Assembly: GCF_003611585.1 (NCBI RefSeq)
Contig: NZ_RAVW01000007.1
Span: forward strand, 1 to 54,514
From: Corallococcus exercitus
Lineage (GTDB): Bacteria; Myxococcota; Myxococcia; Myxococcales; Myxococcaceae
Direction of reading: 5' to 3'
DNA: 54,514 nucleotides
This document shows, piece after piece, positions 9,657 through 17,857 of this stretch (position 1 is its first letter; every line of letters starts with the position of its first letter). The position numbers and the translations under genes were made by a program. The notes beneath the pieces were generated by a model. That model had not been told where the DNA came from. It searched no databases and saw only the letters and a list, made by a program, of their open reading frames with translations.

Positions 9657-11195
9657 ATGAAGGACGCGAACAGGATTCCCGTCATCGTGGGCGTGGGGCA
9701 GGTCAACGACCGTCCGGAGGATCCGCTGCGGGGCCTGGACTCGCTGGGGCTGATGGAGGCCGCGCTGCGGGCGGCGGACACGGACGCGGGCGGGGGCTGG
9801 CTCTCCCGGCTGGACTCGCTGGCGGTGGTGGACCAGCTCTCGTTCCGGCAGATGGGACCGTTGCCGCTCCCGCTGGCGGAGCGGCTGGGAGCCCGGCCTC
9901 GCATCCTGGAGCAGACAGCGGAAGCCCATGGGCACAGCCCGGTGCGGTTGCTCCATGAGGCCGCCAACCGGATTGCCTCCGGGGAAGTGGAGGTCGCCGC
10001 GGTCGTGGGCGGCGAGGCGCTGCGCACGGCGGCCCGGCGCGCGGCCCTGGCGGCCGGGGACGCCCCCTCCGCGCACAACGCCGCGACCAGCATTGGCGTC
10101 CAGGCGCACGCGGCCTACCGGCGGCGCTACGGCCTCAACTCGCCGGTCGACGTCTATCCCCTCTATGAGAATGCGGGCCGCGCCGCGTATGGCCAGACAT
10201 TGGCGGAGGCGCAGCGGGAGAGTGGCGAAATCTGGTCGCGGTTCTCCCAGGTCGCGGCGGGCAACCCGGGAGCGTGGATCCGCGAGCCCGCGTCCGTGGA
10301 GGCCATCGTCACGCCCTCACCGTCCAACCGGCCCATCGCGTTCCCGTACTGCAAGCGGATGGTCGCGAACAGCGCCGTCAACCAGGGCGCGGGGTTCCTC
10401 GTCACCAGCCTGGCGAAGGCCCGCGCGCACGGCGTGCCGGAGGACCGGCTCGTGTACGTGGGGCGAGGCGTGGCGGCGCACGAACCGGAGGACTTCCTCG
10501 CGAGGGATGGCTACGCACGCTCGCCGAGCATGGCCGTCTCACTGAGACGCACGCTGGAGTTGAACGGGCTGACCGTCGCCGCGCTGGACTTCGTGGAGCT
10601 CTACAGCTGCTTCCCCTGCGTGCCGAAGATGGCGCGCCGGGTGCTGGGCTGGCCGCTGGAGAAGCCAGCCACCGTGTTCGGCGGCCTCACGTTCGGCGGT
10701 GGGCCCATCGCCAACTACATGAGCCACGCGGTGGTCAGCATGGTGCAGCGGCTGCGCGAGCAAGGACGCTACGGGCTGCTCTTCGGCAACGGCGGCTTCG
10801 CGACGCACAACCACAGCCTCGTGCTCACGCGCGAGCCGCCGCCCGCCGGAACGCTCCCCCAATGCTTCGAGTATCAGGCGGAAGCGGACGCCGCGCGTGG
10901 CCCCGTCCCTCCGTTCGTGGAGGGCGCCACGGGCCCCGGCCGCATCGAGACGTACACGGTGCTGTACGAACGCGACGGCAGCCCCAGGTTCGGCGTCATC
11001 GTCGGGCGCGGCGCATCCGGTGAGCGCTTCCTCGCGAAGGTCCCGGCCCACGACACCGCGGGCATCGACTTCCTGTGCGACGGGAAGGAGGAGCCTGTCG
11101 GCAGTGAAGGGCACGCCGTCGCCGGACCCGGTGGGGACATCCTTTGGCACCGGACCTCGCCGAGCACTGATGGGCGGGTGCGCTCTTCCTCCTGA
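9657..11195 (+). CDS. Thiolase-like protein (acetyl-CoA acetyltransferase superfamily)
   Basis: A 512-residue thiolase-superfamily protein. The N-terminus reads RIPVIVGVGQVNDRPEDP and the middle has ISxGxVEVAAVVGGEAL. Around 310-330 is LDFVELYSCFPCVPKMA, followed by FGGLTFGGGPIANYMSHAVVSMV and LLFGNGGFATHNHSLVL. A C-terminal OB-like tail follows, as in SCP-x-type thiolases used in lipid metabolism. The usual nucleophilic Cys in a C-x-S-G context is not visible where GGEALRTAARRA stands, so classical thiolytic activity is uncertain. The ATG at 9657 is preceded by GGAGCCAAGG. It is divergent from the DUF2239 gene and may share its operator. Confidence 0.82.
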   Translation: MKDANRIPVIVGVGQVNDRPEDPLRGLDSLGLMEAALRAADTDAGGGWLSRLDSLAVVDQLSFRQMGPLPLPLAERLGARPRILEQTAEAHGHSPVRLLHEAANRIASGEVEVAAVVGGEALRTAARRAALAAGDAPSAHNAATSIGVQAHAAYRRRYGLNSPVDVYPLYENAGRAAYGQTLAEAQRESGEIWSRFSQVAAGNPGAWIREPASVEAIVTPSPSNRPIAFPYCKRMVANSAVNQGAGFLVTSLAKARAHGVPEDRLVYVGRGVAAHEPEDFLARDGYARSPSMAVSLRRTLELNGLTVAALDFVELYSCFPCVPKMARRVLGWPLEKPATVFGGLTFGGGPIANYMSHAVVSMVQRLREQGRYGLLFGNGGFATHNHSLVLTREPPPAGTLPQCFEYQAEADAARGPVPPFVEGATGPGRIETYTVLYERDGSPRFGVIVGRGASGERFLAKVPAHDTAGIDFLCDGKEEPVGSEGHAVAGPGGDILWHRTSPSTDGRVRSSS

Positions 11196-11383
11196 TGTTG
11201 CCGCTGTGCAGGCGGACGCGCGGACGGCTCCTGTCGGAGTCTGCTCAACCGTCACATCGGTCATGCAGTGCATGGGGCAGGTGGCGGCCCGGCCGTAGGC
11301 CACCGTGGCGGGCGTCCAGGAGGAAAGCCTGCTGGGCCGTTCCGCCGACGCGCGCGCGAGCCTTCGGGAAGCATCGGCGGGTC

Positions 11384-11420
11384 TCCTTTGTCTGTCCTCT
11401 TCAACCCCCGGACAAAAGGA
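11384..11420 (+). promoter_or_regulatory. Possible ribosome-site-masking hairpin
   Basis: TCCTTTGTC (11384-11392) can pair with GACAAAAGGA (11411-11420), with one bulged A. This would bury the AAAAGGA ribosome site of the polysaccharide lyase gene. The stem is modest and regulation is inferred only. Confidence 0.3.
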
Positions 11421-11425
11421 CCAAG

Positions 11426-12196
11426 ATGCTTCGACTCCTGAAACTCGCACCCCTGGCGCTCCTGCTGCCCTTCGTGGCGCAAGCCTCCGTTGTCTGGAAG
11501 GGAGACTTCGAGACCGGCGACCTGTCTCAGTACAGCGAGACCTGGGCTGTTGCCCCGGACCGCATGCAGGTGCAGGGCGACCTTGTCCGGGATGGCAACA
11601 AGGCACTGAAGGTGACCGTCCAGCAGGGAGACAAACCCATCAATGCCAGCGGCAATCGCAACGAGCTGGTCCAAGGCACCTATGAGCAGGACGGCTCCGA
11701 GTACTACTACAAGTGGAGCACCCTGTTTCCCCAGGAGTTCCCCAGCTCACCGCGGTGGCAGGTGTTCACGCAATGGCACCATGACGGCTGCTGTGGCTCC
11801 CCGCCGCTCGAGTTCTTCGTCACCAACGACACGATGAACATGCGCGTCGGAGGAAGCTCGGGCGAAGTGCTGTGGCAGGCGCCGGTTCAGCGGGATCAAT
11901 GGAACGACTTCGTGATGCACGTGAAGTGGTCGCCCGACCCGAATGTCGGCTTCATCGCGCTGTACCACAACGGCCAGCTGGTGGTGCCGAAGCGCAACAT
12001 CGCCACGCGCTTCCCGGACATGCAGGGCTACCTCCAGCTCGGCTACTACCGGGATGCGAGCATCCCGCAGACAGCCTCGGTCTACCATGATGGTTTCACC
12101 ATGGCGACGACGCTGGAAGAGGTGATGCCCGCGGGCGCGGCGCCCCTTCCGCCCGAGGGTGGGGACGCGTCCACGCTTGCCGCTGCGGCTCCCTAG
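11426..12196 (+). CDS. Secreted polysaccharide lyase (heparin lyase I-like jelly roll)
   Basis: A 256-residue exported protein. Residues 1-20 are a signal peptide ending FVAQAS-VVW. The mature part starts with the GDFETGDLSQY module typical of the polysaccharide lyase family that includes heparin lyase I and glucuronan lyases. Conserved segments are NRNELVQGTYEQDGSEYYYKWS, FTQWHHDGCCGSPP, WNDFVMHVKWSPDPNVGFIALYHNG and YLQLGYYRDASIP; the last two resemble beta-strands lining the active cleft. It probably cleaves an acidic polysaccharide outside the cell. The ATG at 11426 has AAAAGGA 6 nt upstream. The 230 bp before it hold no gene that I recognise. Confidence 0.82.
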   Translation: MLRLLKLAPLALLLPFVAQASVVWKGDFETGDLSQYSETWAVAPDRMQVQGDLVRDGNKALKVTVQQGDKPINASGNRNELVQGTYEQDGSEYYYKWSTLFPQEFPSSPRWQVFTQWHHDGCCGSPPLEFFVTNDTMNMRVGGSSGEVLWQAPVQRDQWNDFVMHVKWSPDPNVGFIALYHNGQLVVPKRNIATRFPDMQGYLQLGYYRDASIPQTASVYHDGFTMATTLEEVMPAGAAPLPPEGGDASTLAAAAP

Positions 12197-12235
12197 GCCG
12201 CCGTGTCGGCGGCCCCTGGGGCTCGAAATCGGTCC

Positions 12236-12703
12236 CTACCGTTCGAGCCGGGCCGCCAGTTCGAGCCGGGCCGCCACGGCCAGCGCATCCGCGCGGTTGT
12301 TCTCCACGTCATCCGAGTGGCCCCGCACCCAATGCCAGGTCACCTGATGGGCGCGGACGGCTTCCAGCAGCTCGCGCCACAGGTCCGCGTTGGATACGGG
12401 CTTCTTGCCCGACGTGCGCCAGCCATTGGCCTGCCATGTGTCCAGCCACTTCTCCGCGAAGGCGTTGCACACGTACTTCGAGTCGGTGAACACCTGGACG
12501 CGGCACGGCAGCTTCAGGGCCTTCAGCGCGACGAGCGCCGCGGTCAACTCCATCCGGTTGTTGGTGGAGTCCGCCTCCGAGCCCTGGAGTTCCTTGCGGT
12601 AGTCCTTGCGCTCGGGAGCAATGAGGATGGCCCCCCAGCCTCCCAGGCCGGGGTTCGGCGAACAGGCGCCGTCGCAGTAGATGTGGACCAGGGGGAGCGA
12701 CAT
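12236..12703 (-). CDS. rnhA: Ribonuclease HI
   Basis: A 155-residue RNase HI that cuts the RNA strand of RNA-DNA hybrids (R-loops, replication primers). The catalytic carboxylates are all present: D11 in CDGACSPNPG, E52 in NNRMELTA, D74 in FTDSKYV and D139 in NNRADALA, plus H129 in WVRGHSDD. The basic protrusion WLDTWQANGWRTSGKKPV is also present. The last 12 residues are a tandem AARLEL/AARLER made by an 18-bp direct repeat. The gene is convergent with the polysaccharide lyase gene. Confidence 0.97.
   Translation of the reverse strand: MSLPLVHIYCDGACSPNPGLGGWGAILIAPERKDYRKELQGSEADSTNNRMELTAALVALKALKLPCRVQVFTDSKYVCNAFAEKWLDTWQANGWRTSGKKPVSNADLWRELLEAVRAHQVTWHWVRGHSDDVENNRADALAVAARLELAARLER
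12241..12276. repeat. 18-bp tandem duplication at the end of rnhA
   Basis: The 18-bp unit starting GTTCGAGCCGGG occurs twice in a row (12241-12258, 12259-12276). It is in frame and adds six residues (AARLE-type) to the RNase HI tail, beyond the catalytic core. Confidence 0.9.
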
Positions 12704-12904
12704 TGAGCGCGCACCCTATTCCAACTCGGCCCTGCGGTGCTCCTTGATGGGTTGACCGTTCCGGGTGCACAACGCGCAACCACACCGGAGCATCCGCCGA
12801 AGTTCATGGCGCGGCATCGCTGTTCCCGAAGCAACCCGTTCAGCTCCGCCGCGACAATGGAGCCGGCCCGCCCTTGGAGGCGGCACGCTGAACGGAGCCT
12901 CTGG

Positions 12905-14947
12905 ATGCACCCGGCGATTCATCACTTGAAGAGCGCATGGAAGGTCCTGTCCCTGGGGCTGTTGGCCGCGTGGATGGGCTGTGGCGGGGATCCGCTCCAG
13001 GAGCCCCTGGCTTCACAGCAGGATGCGCTCGTGGACGGCTACAACCTCGTCGTCACGGGCGTGAGCCCGACCACGGTGGTCCCGAGCGGTGCCGTCACCT
13101 TCAACGCGACCATCAAGAACGCGGGGAACGTCGCGACGCCCACGGGCATCATCCACGGCCTCTCCTTCTGGGTGGACGGCGCGCAGGTGTCGTGGTCGGA
13201 CACGCATACGACCTCCCTCGCGCCGGGGGCCAGCGTCACGCTCACCGCCAACTCCGGCCCCTCGGGGACGAAGGTGTGGACCGCGCCGGCCATGGCGGGG
13301 GCCCACACGCTCCTCGCGCGTGTGGATGACATCAACCGCCTGCCGGCGGAGACCAACGAGAGCGACAACGAGTACACCGTCCCGCTGAGCGTGACGCCCG
13401 CCGCGACCTGCTCGGACCGGGTGCGCAACGGCACCGAGACGGGAGTCGACTGCGGGCCGGACTGTGGCCCGTGTGAGTGGCCGTTCACCGCGGTGTCGCG
13501 CGCCACGCTCCGGAGCTCGGCGAAGCGCGTGTATGCGCACTGGCACTACTACCCGGTGTCAATGGACAACACCAACCCGACGTCCAACGACTACTACGAG
13601 CGCAACTACATCGCGGTGAATGGCGAGGGCGGAACCCACGCGGCCTACGGCGGCATGATGCGGGAGCGGCCGCTCCCGAGACTGCCTCGCACGGAGACGG
13701 ACTGGCGGCTTCGCGACGCGAAGGACGAAATCGAGCTCGCGGCGAGGATTGGCATCGACGGCTTCTATCTGAACCTGTGGACCGACAGCGACGTGAACAA
13801 CGGCGCGGTGTGGACGCGGGCGAAGACGATTGTCGACGCGGCCTCGCAGGTCGGCGGCTTCGACATCGTCCCCAACTTCGACATGACGATTTTGGGGACG
13901 GGGAGCCAGGCGGGAGACCAGGACCTGATGATCCGCATCCTGGGCCAGCTGAAGGGCTACGCGGCGCTCCTGCGGCGGCCGGATGGGAAGTATGTCGTTG
14001 GCCTGTTCAATCCTCCGGCGCAGGGCCGGACGGCGGCGTTCTACGCCACCGTGAAGCAGCGCGCGTCGGCGGAGCTGGGCATGAGCCTGTACCTGGTGCC
14101 CGTCTTCCTGGGCACGGGGAGCACGGCGCTCTTCGAGGAGTACAAGAGCGTGGGGGATGCCTACGCGGGGTGGGGGACGGCCGTCCCGGTGACGACGGCG
14201 GGGTACTCCGGGAGCCTGAAGACGAAGGCGGCCGGGTACGGGAAGTCGTGGATGCACCCGATGAGCAGCCAGGACTACCGGCCCAAGGACAAGGCCTTCT
14301 GGGAGGCGCGCAACTCACTGACGCTCCGCTCCATCTGGGAGAACGTGATTGCGGACGGCCTGGACGAGGTCCAGATCGTCACCTGGAACGACCAGCACGA
14401 GCACCACAACATCCGGCCGTCGACGGGGAAGCAGTGGCCCGCGTACGACATGACCGCGTACTACATCCAGTGGTTCAAGACGGGCACGCGGCCGACCATC
14501 GAGCGCGACGTGCTGTATTACAACCACCGCATCCAGAACCCATCCCTCGTGCCCACGACCCAGACGTCAGCGAACCTCGCGGTGTGCAAGGCCGGGTGCC
14601 CGGCGACGAACGACGTGGAGTTGGTGGGTTTCCTCACGTCGGCGGGCCGGCTTGAAATCACGCAGGGCACGACGACCTACGGCGAGGACAAGACGGCGGG
14701 CGGGGTGCAGGCCATCCGGACGACGTTGGCGGTGGGGACGCCGACGTTCCGGCTGAAGCGCTCGGGGGCCACCGTGGTGCAGTTCCAGAGCATGCACCCC
14801 GTCGTGGGCTCCATCGCGTACCAGGACCTGCTGTACCGCGCCGGAAGTTCGGCCCGCGCGGCGCTCCCGTCCTGCGCGGTGTCCTGTGCCAACGGTGAGG
14901 CCCGCTGCCGGCTGTGCCCCGGCGAACCAATGTGGCTGAAGCGCTGA
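12905..14947 (+). CDS. GH71-like glycoside hydrolase lipoprotein with CARDB domain
   Basis: A 680-residue exported protein. The signal peptide is followed by MGCGG, a poor but plausible lipobox. Residues about 47-165 are a CARDB domain (VTGVSPTTVVPSGAVTFNATI...NAGN...DDINRLPAETNESDNEYTV). Residues 169-190 are a cysteine linker of the type CSDRVRNGTETGVDCGPDC. From about 207 the enzyme domain starts with RVYAHWHYYPVSMDN and resembles endo-1,3-alpha-glucanase (GH71) or GH99-like barrels, with GIDGFYLNLWTD and [12 protein letters not shown]. The last 150 residues are a beta-sandwich tail with two Cys pairs. Alpha-1,3-glucan of fungal walls is a possible substrate. The ATG at 12905 follows GGAGCC. 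The final 652 bp occur again at 18939-19590. Confidence 0.85.
   Translation: MHPAIHHLKSAWKVLSLGLLAAWMGCGGDPLQEPLASQQDALVDGYNLVVTGVSPTTVVPSGAVTFNATIKNAGNVATPTGIIHGLSFWVDGAQVSWSDTHTTSLAPGASVTLTANSGPSGTKVWTAPAMAGAHTLLARVDDINRLPAETNESDNEYTVPLSVTPAATCSDRVRNGTETGVDCGPDCGPCEWPFTAVSRATLRSSAKRVYAHWHYYPVSMDNTNPTSNDYYERNYIAVNGEGGTHAAYGGMMRERPLPRLPRTETDWRLRDAKDEIELAARIGIDGFYLNLWTDSDVNNGAVWTRAKTIVDAASQVGGFDIVPNFDMTILGTGSQAGDQDLMIRILGQLKGYAALLRRPDGKYVVGLFNPPAQGRTAAFYATVKQRASAELGMSLYLVPVFLGTGSTALFEEYKSVGDAYAGWGTAVPVTTAGYSGSLKTKAAGYGKSWMHPMSSQDYRPKDKAFWEARNSLTLRSIWENVIADGLDEVQIVTWNDQHEHHNIRPSTGKQWPAYDMTAYYIQWFKTGTRPTIERDVLYYNHRIQNPSLVPTTQTSANLAVCKAGCPATNDVELVGFLTSAGRLEITQGTTTYGEDKTAGGVQAIRTTLAVGTPTFRLKRSGATVVQFQSMHPVVGSIAYQDLLYRAGSSARAALPSCAVSCANGEARCRLCPGEPMWLKR
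14296..14947 (+). repeat. Direct repeat copy 1 (3' end of GH71-like gene)
   Basis: These 652 bp reappear at 18939-19590 without any gap. I count seven mismatches (14704, 14710, 14848, 14880, 14881, 14926, 14929), all in the last 244 bp. Homology begins at CTTCTGGGAGG and stops exactly after the stop codon. Confidence 0.95.
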
Positions 14948-15011
14948 ATGCGCTCGAGGGGCGCCGGGCTGTACGCGCGGCGGTACGGGGCAGTGCGGGA
15001 GGACGCCTCGT

Positions 15012-15150
15012 CCCGGCCGTACCGGCTTCCAGTTGAAGCGGAAGTGCAGCAGCGGCACGCCCATGAGCAGGCATGAGCCCGGCAGGGTGAACTCTCACTT
15101 GTAACCGCGGGTGTTGCCGGTGTCCTCGCCGCCGACCTCTTTAATCGGAG
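15012..15150 (-). pseudogene. Possible decayed coding fragment
   Basis: Between the GH71-like gene and the next minus-strand gene (14948-15249) no intact gene is visible. One minus-strand frame reads EVGGEDTGNTRGYK, then a TGA (15095-15097), then EFTLPGSCLLMGVPLLHF and RFNWKPV. This looks protein-like on both sides of the stop, as if TGG had mutated to TGA. I do not recognise the family. It could be chance. Confidence 0.25.
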
Positions 15151-15249
15151 AGATTCTTGGCCAAGCTTGCACAGTGAGGCTGGCGTAGTGCTCCCTTAAC
15201 ACGGAGCTACCGAGCCCGAATCATCTGTTCGCGCAGTGTTAGCCCTGTC

Positions 15250-15771
15250 TCAGCCTAGGTCGTGGGCCTTCCGTAACGCTGCGGCGAGTTCATCGGGGCG
15301 CTGTGAGCCCAAGAGAACCTTCCGCCCACCCCGGAGTTCCAGTTGGACGCCCCGGTGACCGGATACCGTGTACGCCCTGCCGCCCCTTCCCCAACGGATG
15401 CCCCAGCCGCCGTACTCGGCCATAGGGCGATAGTCGCGCACCTCCCAGCGCACCACGTCCCGGAGCGGATAGCGCTGTTGGGTGAACGGGAAGAATCGGA
15501 CCGAGAGCACCGTTCGTTCTACGCGAATCACCAGCTTCGCGGAGGCGATGAAGGTCACGAGCAGCAGCCCCAGCACGAGCGCTCCGGCGAAGGTCGCTGC
15601 TAGTGCGGTGTCAGAGAGTGGCCGGTCACCCACTGGCTGCCCGGTCGAGAGCTGGATGTAGAGGAATGTTCCCGTAAGCAAGATGGGTAGCAGCACTGCG
15701 GAGAGCAGCAGTGCCCAGAGCCATCGGGCACGGAACCGCTGGGTTTCTGCGTAGAGAGGAAGTGTGTTCAC
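15250..15771 (-). CDS. Two-TM membrane protein with PH-like C-terminal domain, third gene of radical SAM operon
   Basis: A 173-residue protein of unknown function. Two hydrophobic spans lie at about 17-40 and 57-77. The C-terminal cytosolic part (VIRVERTVLSVRFFPFTQQRYPLRDVVRWEVRDYRP...VQLELRGGRKVLLGSQRPDELAAAL) has the strand pattern of bacterial PH-like domains. The start is a GTG at 15771 overlapping the stop of the upstream gene (GTGA), so translation is coupled to it. It therefore belongs functionally with the leader-like protein and the radical SAM protein. A role in membrane anchoring, transport or immunity is possible but not shown. Confidence 0.75.
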   Translation of the reverse strand: MNTLPLYAETQRFRARWLWALLLSAVLLPILLTGTFLYIQLSTGQPVGDRPLSDTALAATFAGALVLGLLLVTFIASAKLVIRVERTVLSVRFFPFTQQRYPLRDVVRWEVRDYRPMAEYGGWGIRWGRGGRAYTVSGHRGVQLELRGGRKVLLGSQRPDELAAALRKAHDLG

Positions 15772-16499
15772 GGCTCTTCCGGCAGCCCCAGCGTCCGCCG
15801 GTGGAGCTTCACGTACTCGCCGATAATTCGTTCGGTGCTGCTGGTTAAGACCTGCCGCGCGAAGGTGGGACCTCCGACGTGGTGAGCAATCCGAGAAATC
15901 AACTCTTGGTGCTCCTTGACCCCCAGTATGCTACGACCACCCGTCTCGGGGCTTACTGAGATCGCGCTGACCCTGACGGCGGTCTTCACAGCAACCGCCG
16001 CGTACGCGCCCACCCACATTCCTGCTCCCACCGAGAAGCCAACAGCGGCCCAGGTTACGGCTACAGCTGACAGCACGGCCGCGAGTTCGAACGCAAATGC
16101 GGGCATCATGGAGGGGGTCGGCTGGATTCCCTGCTCCATCAGAGCGTCCAGGAACTTCTCCACGTCTCCATTTCTCGCCGCGTGGCGGACCTTAGGATCA
16201 CCCAACGCCATCGCCGTGCGGACCTGCGCGCTGGAAAGGTCGAGCTTCACGTTCGCGAAGCCTGCACTCCGCAGATACTCCTCCGGGTTCACGGCGAAGG
16301 CCCGAGCCGCGAGGGGGTCGTAGAAGATGTCGAGCGCGACCTTCTCCACGGCTAGGAGGCGGTCCTGGTCCACTTTTTTCTCGAAATGGATCTTTGCGCT
16401 CTCCGCCAAGGCCGAGCCGATAGGCGTCTTCCGGAAGTCCTCGGGTTCTGGAGCGCCGAAGAGCCTAAGCCCCTTCTTTGATGGTCCCCTCTTCGCCAT
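15768..16499 (-). CDS. Cysteine-free protein with leader-like domain, radical SAM partner
   Basis: A 243-residue protein I do not recognise. The N-terminus is basic. Residues about 48-123 form a helical domain with FYDPLAARAFAVNPEEYLRSAGF and GDPKVRHAARNGDVEKFLDAL, reminiscent of Nif11-type or other leader-like domains of modified peptides. Residues 132-182 are strongly hydrophobic and Ala/Val/Gly-rich, enough for one or two membrane spans. The tail (190-243) is charged. It has no Cys. The ATG at 16499 lies 7 nt after the radical SAM stop, and its own stop overlaps the next start, so it sits inside a tight three-gene operon. It may be the radical SAM substrate or a membrane-tethered partner. 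Confidence 0.75.
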   Translation of the reverse strand: MAKRGPSKKGLRLFGAPEPEDFRKTPIGSALAESAKIHFEKKVDQDRLLAVEKVALDIFYDPLAARAFAVNPEEYLRSAGFANVKLDLSSAQVRTAMALGDPKVRHAARNGDVEKFLDALMEQGIQPTPSMMPAFAFELAAVLSAVAVTWAAVGFSVGAGMWVGAYAAVAVKTAVRVSAISVSPETGGRSILGVKEHQELISRIAHHVGGPTFARQVLTSSTERIIGEYVKLHRRTLGLPEEP

Positions 16500-16506
16500 A
16501 TCAGTC

Positions 16507-17649
16507 CTACTCCATTGAACGAGAGACGTCCTTCGAATGGGGGGGCGCCACACTGTCGGGAATCCGGCCCATCAATCGCGCCTTGATCATCGCGCGGAGT
16601 AGGAGCTGCTCCGCATTCTCCAGCACCAAGTCGCGCGCTGCGGCTCGTAGCTTGTCGTTCTGGTAGAGCTGCGCGCAAATGGAGCACTGGTGTGGCGACA
16701 CCAGCTCCAAGGAAATACCTGCTCGCTCGGATGCCTGCTCTAGCACGTAGGGGGTGCCATCAAGCCAGATCCACAGCTTCAACAGGTCTCGGAACTGCCC
16801 AGTGTATGCCTCCCGCAGATTAAGTGATTCCACCTGCCCGATCTTCATCTCGGGGATGTACTCCATGGTCAGCCCACAGCAGGACAGCAGGTGGCCATAC
16901 GGATTCACCACGAAGTTCTCGAACACGTTGTCGCACCCCTTTCTGTCGGGCGCGACCTTCTCGTTCTTGATGTCCGATTCGTCGTGGAAAGGCATCCAAA
17001 TGTTCGTCATCACTAGGAGCCGGTCCCGATGTTCCGGAGTTGCCCAGCACTCGGCGACGAGCGGATGCCCGGTGATGTCGGTCACCTTAAGCCGTGCATC
17101 ATCTTTTCCCTCCACAACCACCAACGTGGTCAGCCCCCGCCGGGCGGCATGGGACGCCGCCCTTGCGACGCTGTCGAGCGGGACGAACTGGACGTGGTCA
17201 TCACCGGTGCTCAGGTTGAGTTCACTCAGCCCGGCCGTCATCAGATTCTCCACCCACCAAGCCGCGCTCTCATCCGTGCGCCCCCAATGCCCGTTCGAGA
17301 CGATCCGCGAGCCAAGCCCGAGTTCCGAGAGCCGTGCAATGACTGCGATCAGGTCCTCGCGGAGGAGCGTCACCTCTCCACCGGAGAGCACGACATACTT
17401 TACGCCTGGAAGTTCGGTGCGCACCCGCTCTACGAGCCTCAGCAGATCCGCACGAGTCATCCGGTGCTTAATGGATGGATTCGACTCGAAACAGCACTCG
17501 GCGCACGCAGCATTGCACCGATAGGTAGGCAATATGGTGACCGTCTCAGGCTGAGCCTGCTTGAACAGCGCGAGCGAATCTTCGAGCAGAGGCAGGGTGA
17601 TGATCGGAGCAGGTGCCGCAACGCTTCCATGCTTCTGGCCGACTGGCAT
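16507..17649 (-). CDS. Radical SAM protein with SPASM-like C-terminal cysteines
   Basis: A 380-residue radical SAM enzyme. The [4Fe-4S] SAM cluster motif CNAACAEC gives C45, C49 and C52. The SAM-contacting LSGGEVTLL is at 88-96. Later features are SNGHWG (118-123) and LNLSTGDDHV (144-153). The C-terminal region has C239, C257, C258, C322 and C325 (KGCDN, LLSCCGL, HQCSIC), consistent with an auxiliary SPASM/twitch cluster as in peptide-modifying enzymes. It heads the operon with the leader-like protein and the membrane protein, so peptide or protein modification is a reasonable guess. The ATG at 17649 has AGAAGGGA upstream. Lower GC and looser codon use than the neighbours suggest transfer. 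Confidence 0.9.
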   Translation of the reverse strand: MPVGQKHGSVAAPAPIITLPLLEDSLALFKQAQPETVTILPTYRCNAACAECCFESNPSIKHRMTRADLLRLVERVRTELPGVKYVVLSGGEVTLLREDLIAVIARLSELGLGSRIVSNGHWGRTDESAAWWVENLMTAGLSELNLSTGDDHVQFVPLDSVARAASHAARRGLTTLVVVEGKDDARLKVTDITGHPLVAECWATPEHRDRLLVMTNIWMPFHDESDIKNEKVAPDRKGCDNVFENFVVNPYGHLLSCCGLTMEYIPEMKIGQVESLNLREAYTGQFRDLLKLWIWLDGTPYVLEQASERAGISLELVSPHQCSICAQLYQNDKLRAAARDLVLENAEQLLLRAMIKARLMGRIPDSVAPPHSKDVSRSME

Positions 17650-17741
17650 GAACTTCCCTTCTCAGCGCAGGCAGTGCTCGACCATGCGCAGTACCATCAG
17701 AGGAGCCCCGAACAGCGTGGACTAGTGCCGCATGAACAAGG

Positions 17742-17754
17742 TAATGATTCATTA
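17742..17754. promoter_or_regulatory. AT-rich palindrome upstream of radical SAM operon
   Basis: TAATGA-T-TCATTA is a perfect palindrome around one base in an AT-rich patch about 95 bp before the radical SAM start. It may be an operator. The rest of 17650-17857 shows no gene that I can support. Confidence 0.35.
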
Positions 17755-17857
17755 ACTCGAAGTGGATAGGCTTGGAGTCCCTGACAACGTAAGAGATGGG
17801 ACAGTCCGCAGAGGGGCGCACCCCCATAGCGCTGACTTTGGTTGGGCAGTTTTAATT

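Noticed and set aside
11200..11425. Possible cyclic-di-GMP (GEMM) riboswitch upstream of the polysaccharide lyase gene
   Set aside because: The GCAAA-type core and tetraloop receptor are missing; only generic GC hairpins are present.
17546..17827. 93-codon minus-strand frame overlapping the start of the radical SAM gene
   Set aside because: It overlaps the 5' end of a clear gene in another frame, has no ribosome site and no coding character after the overlap.
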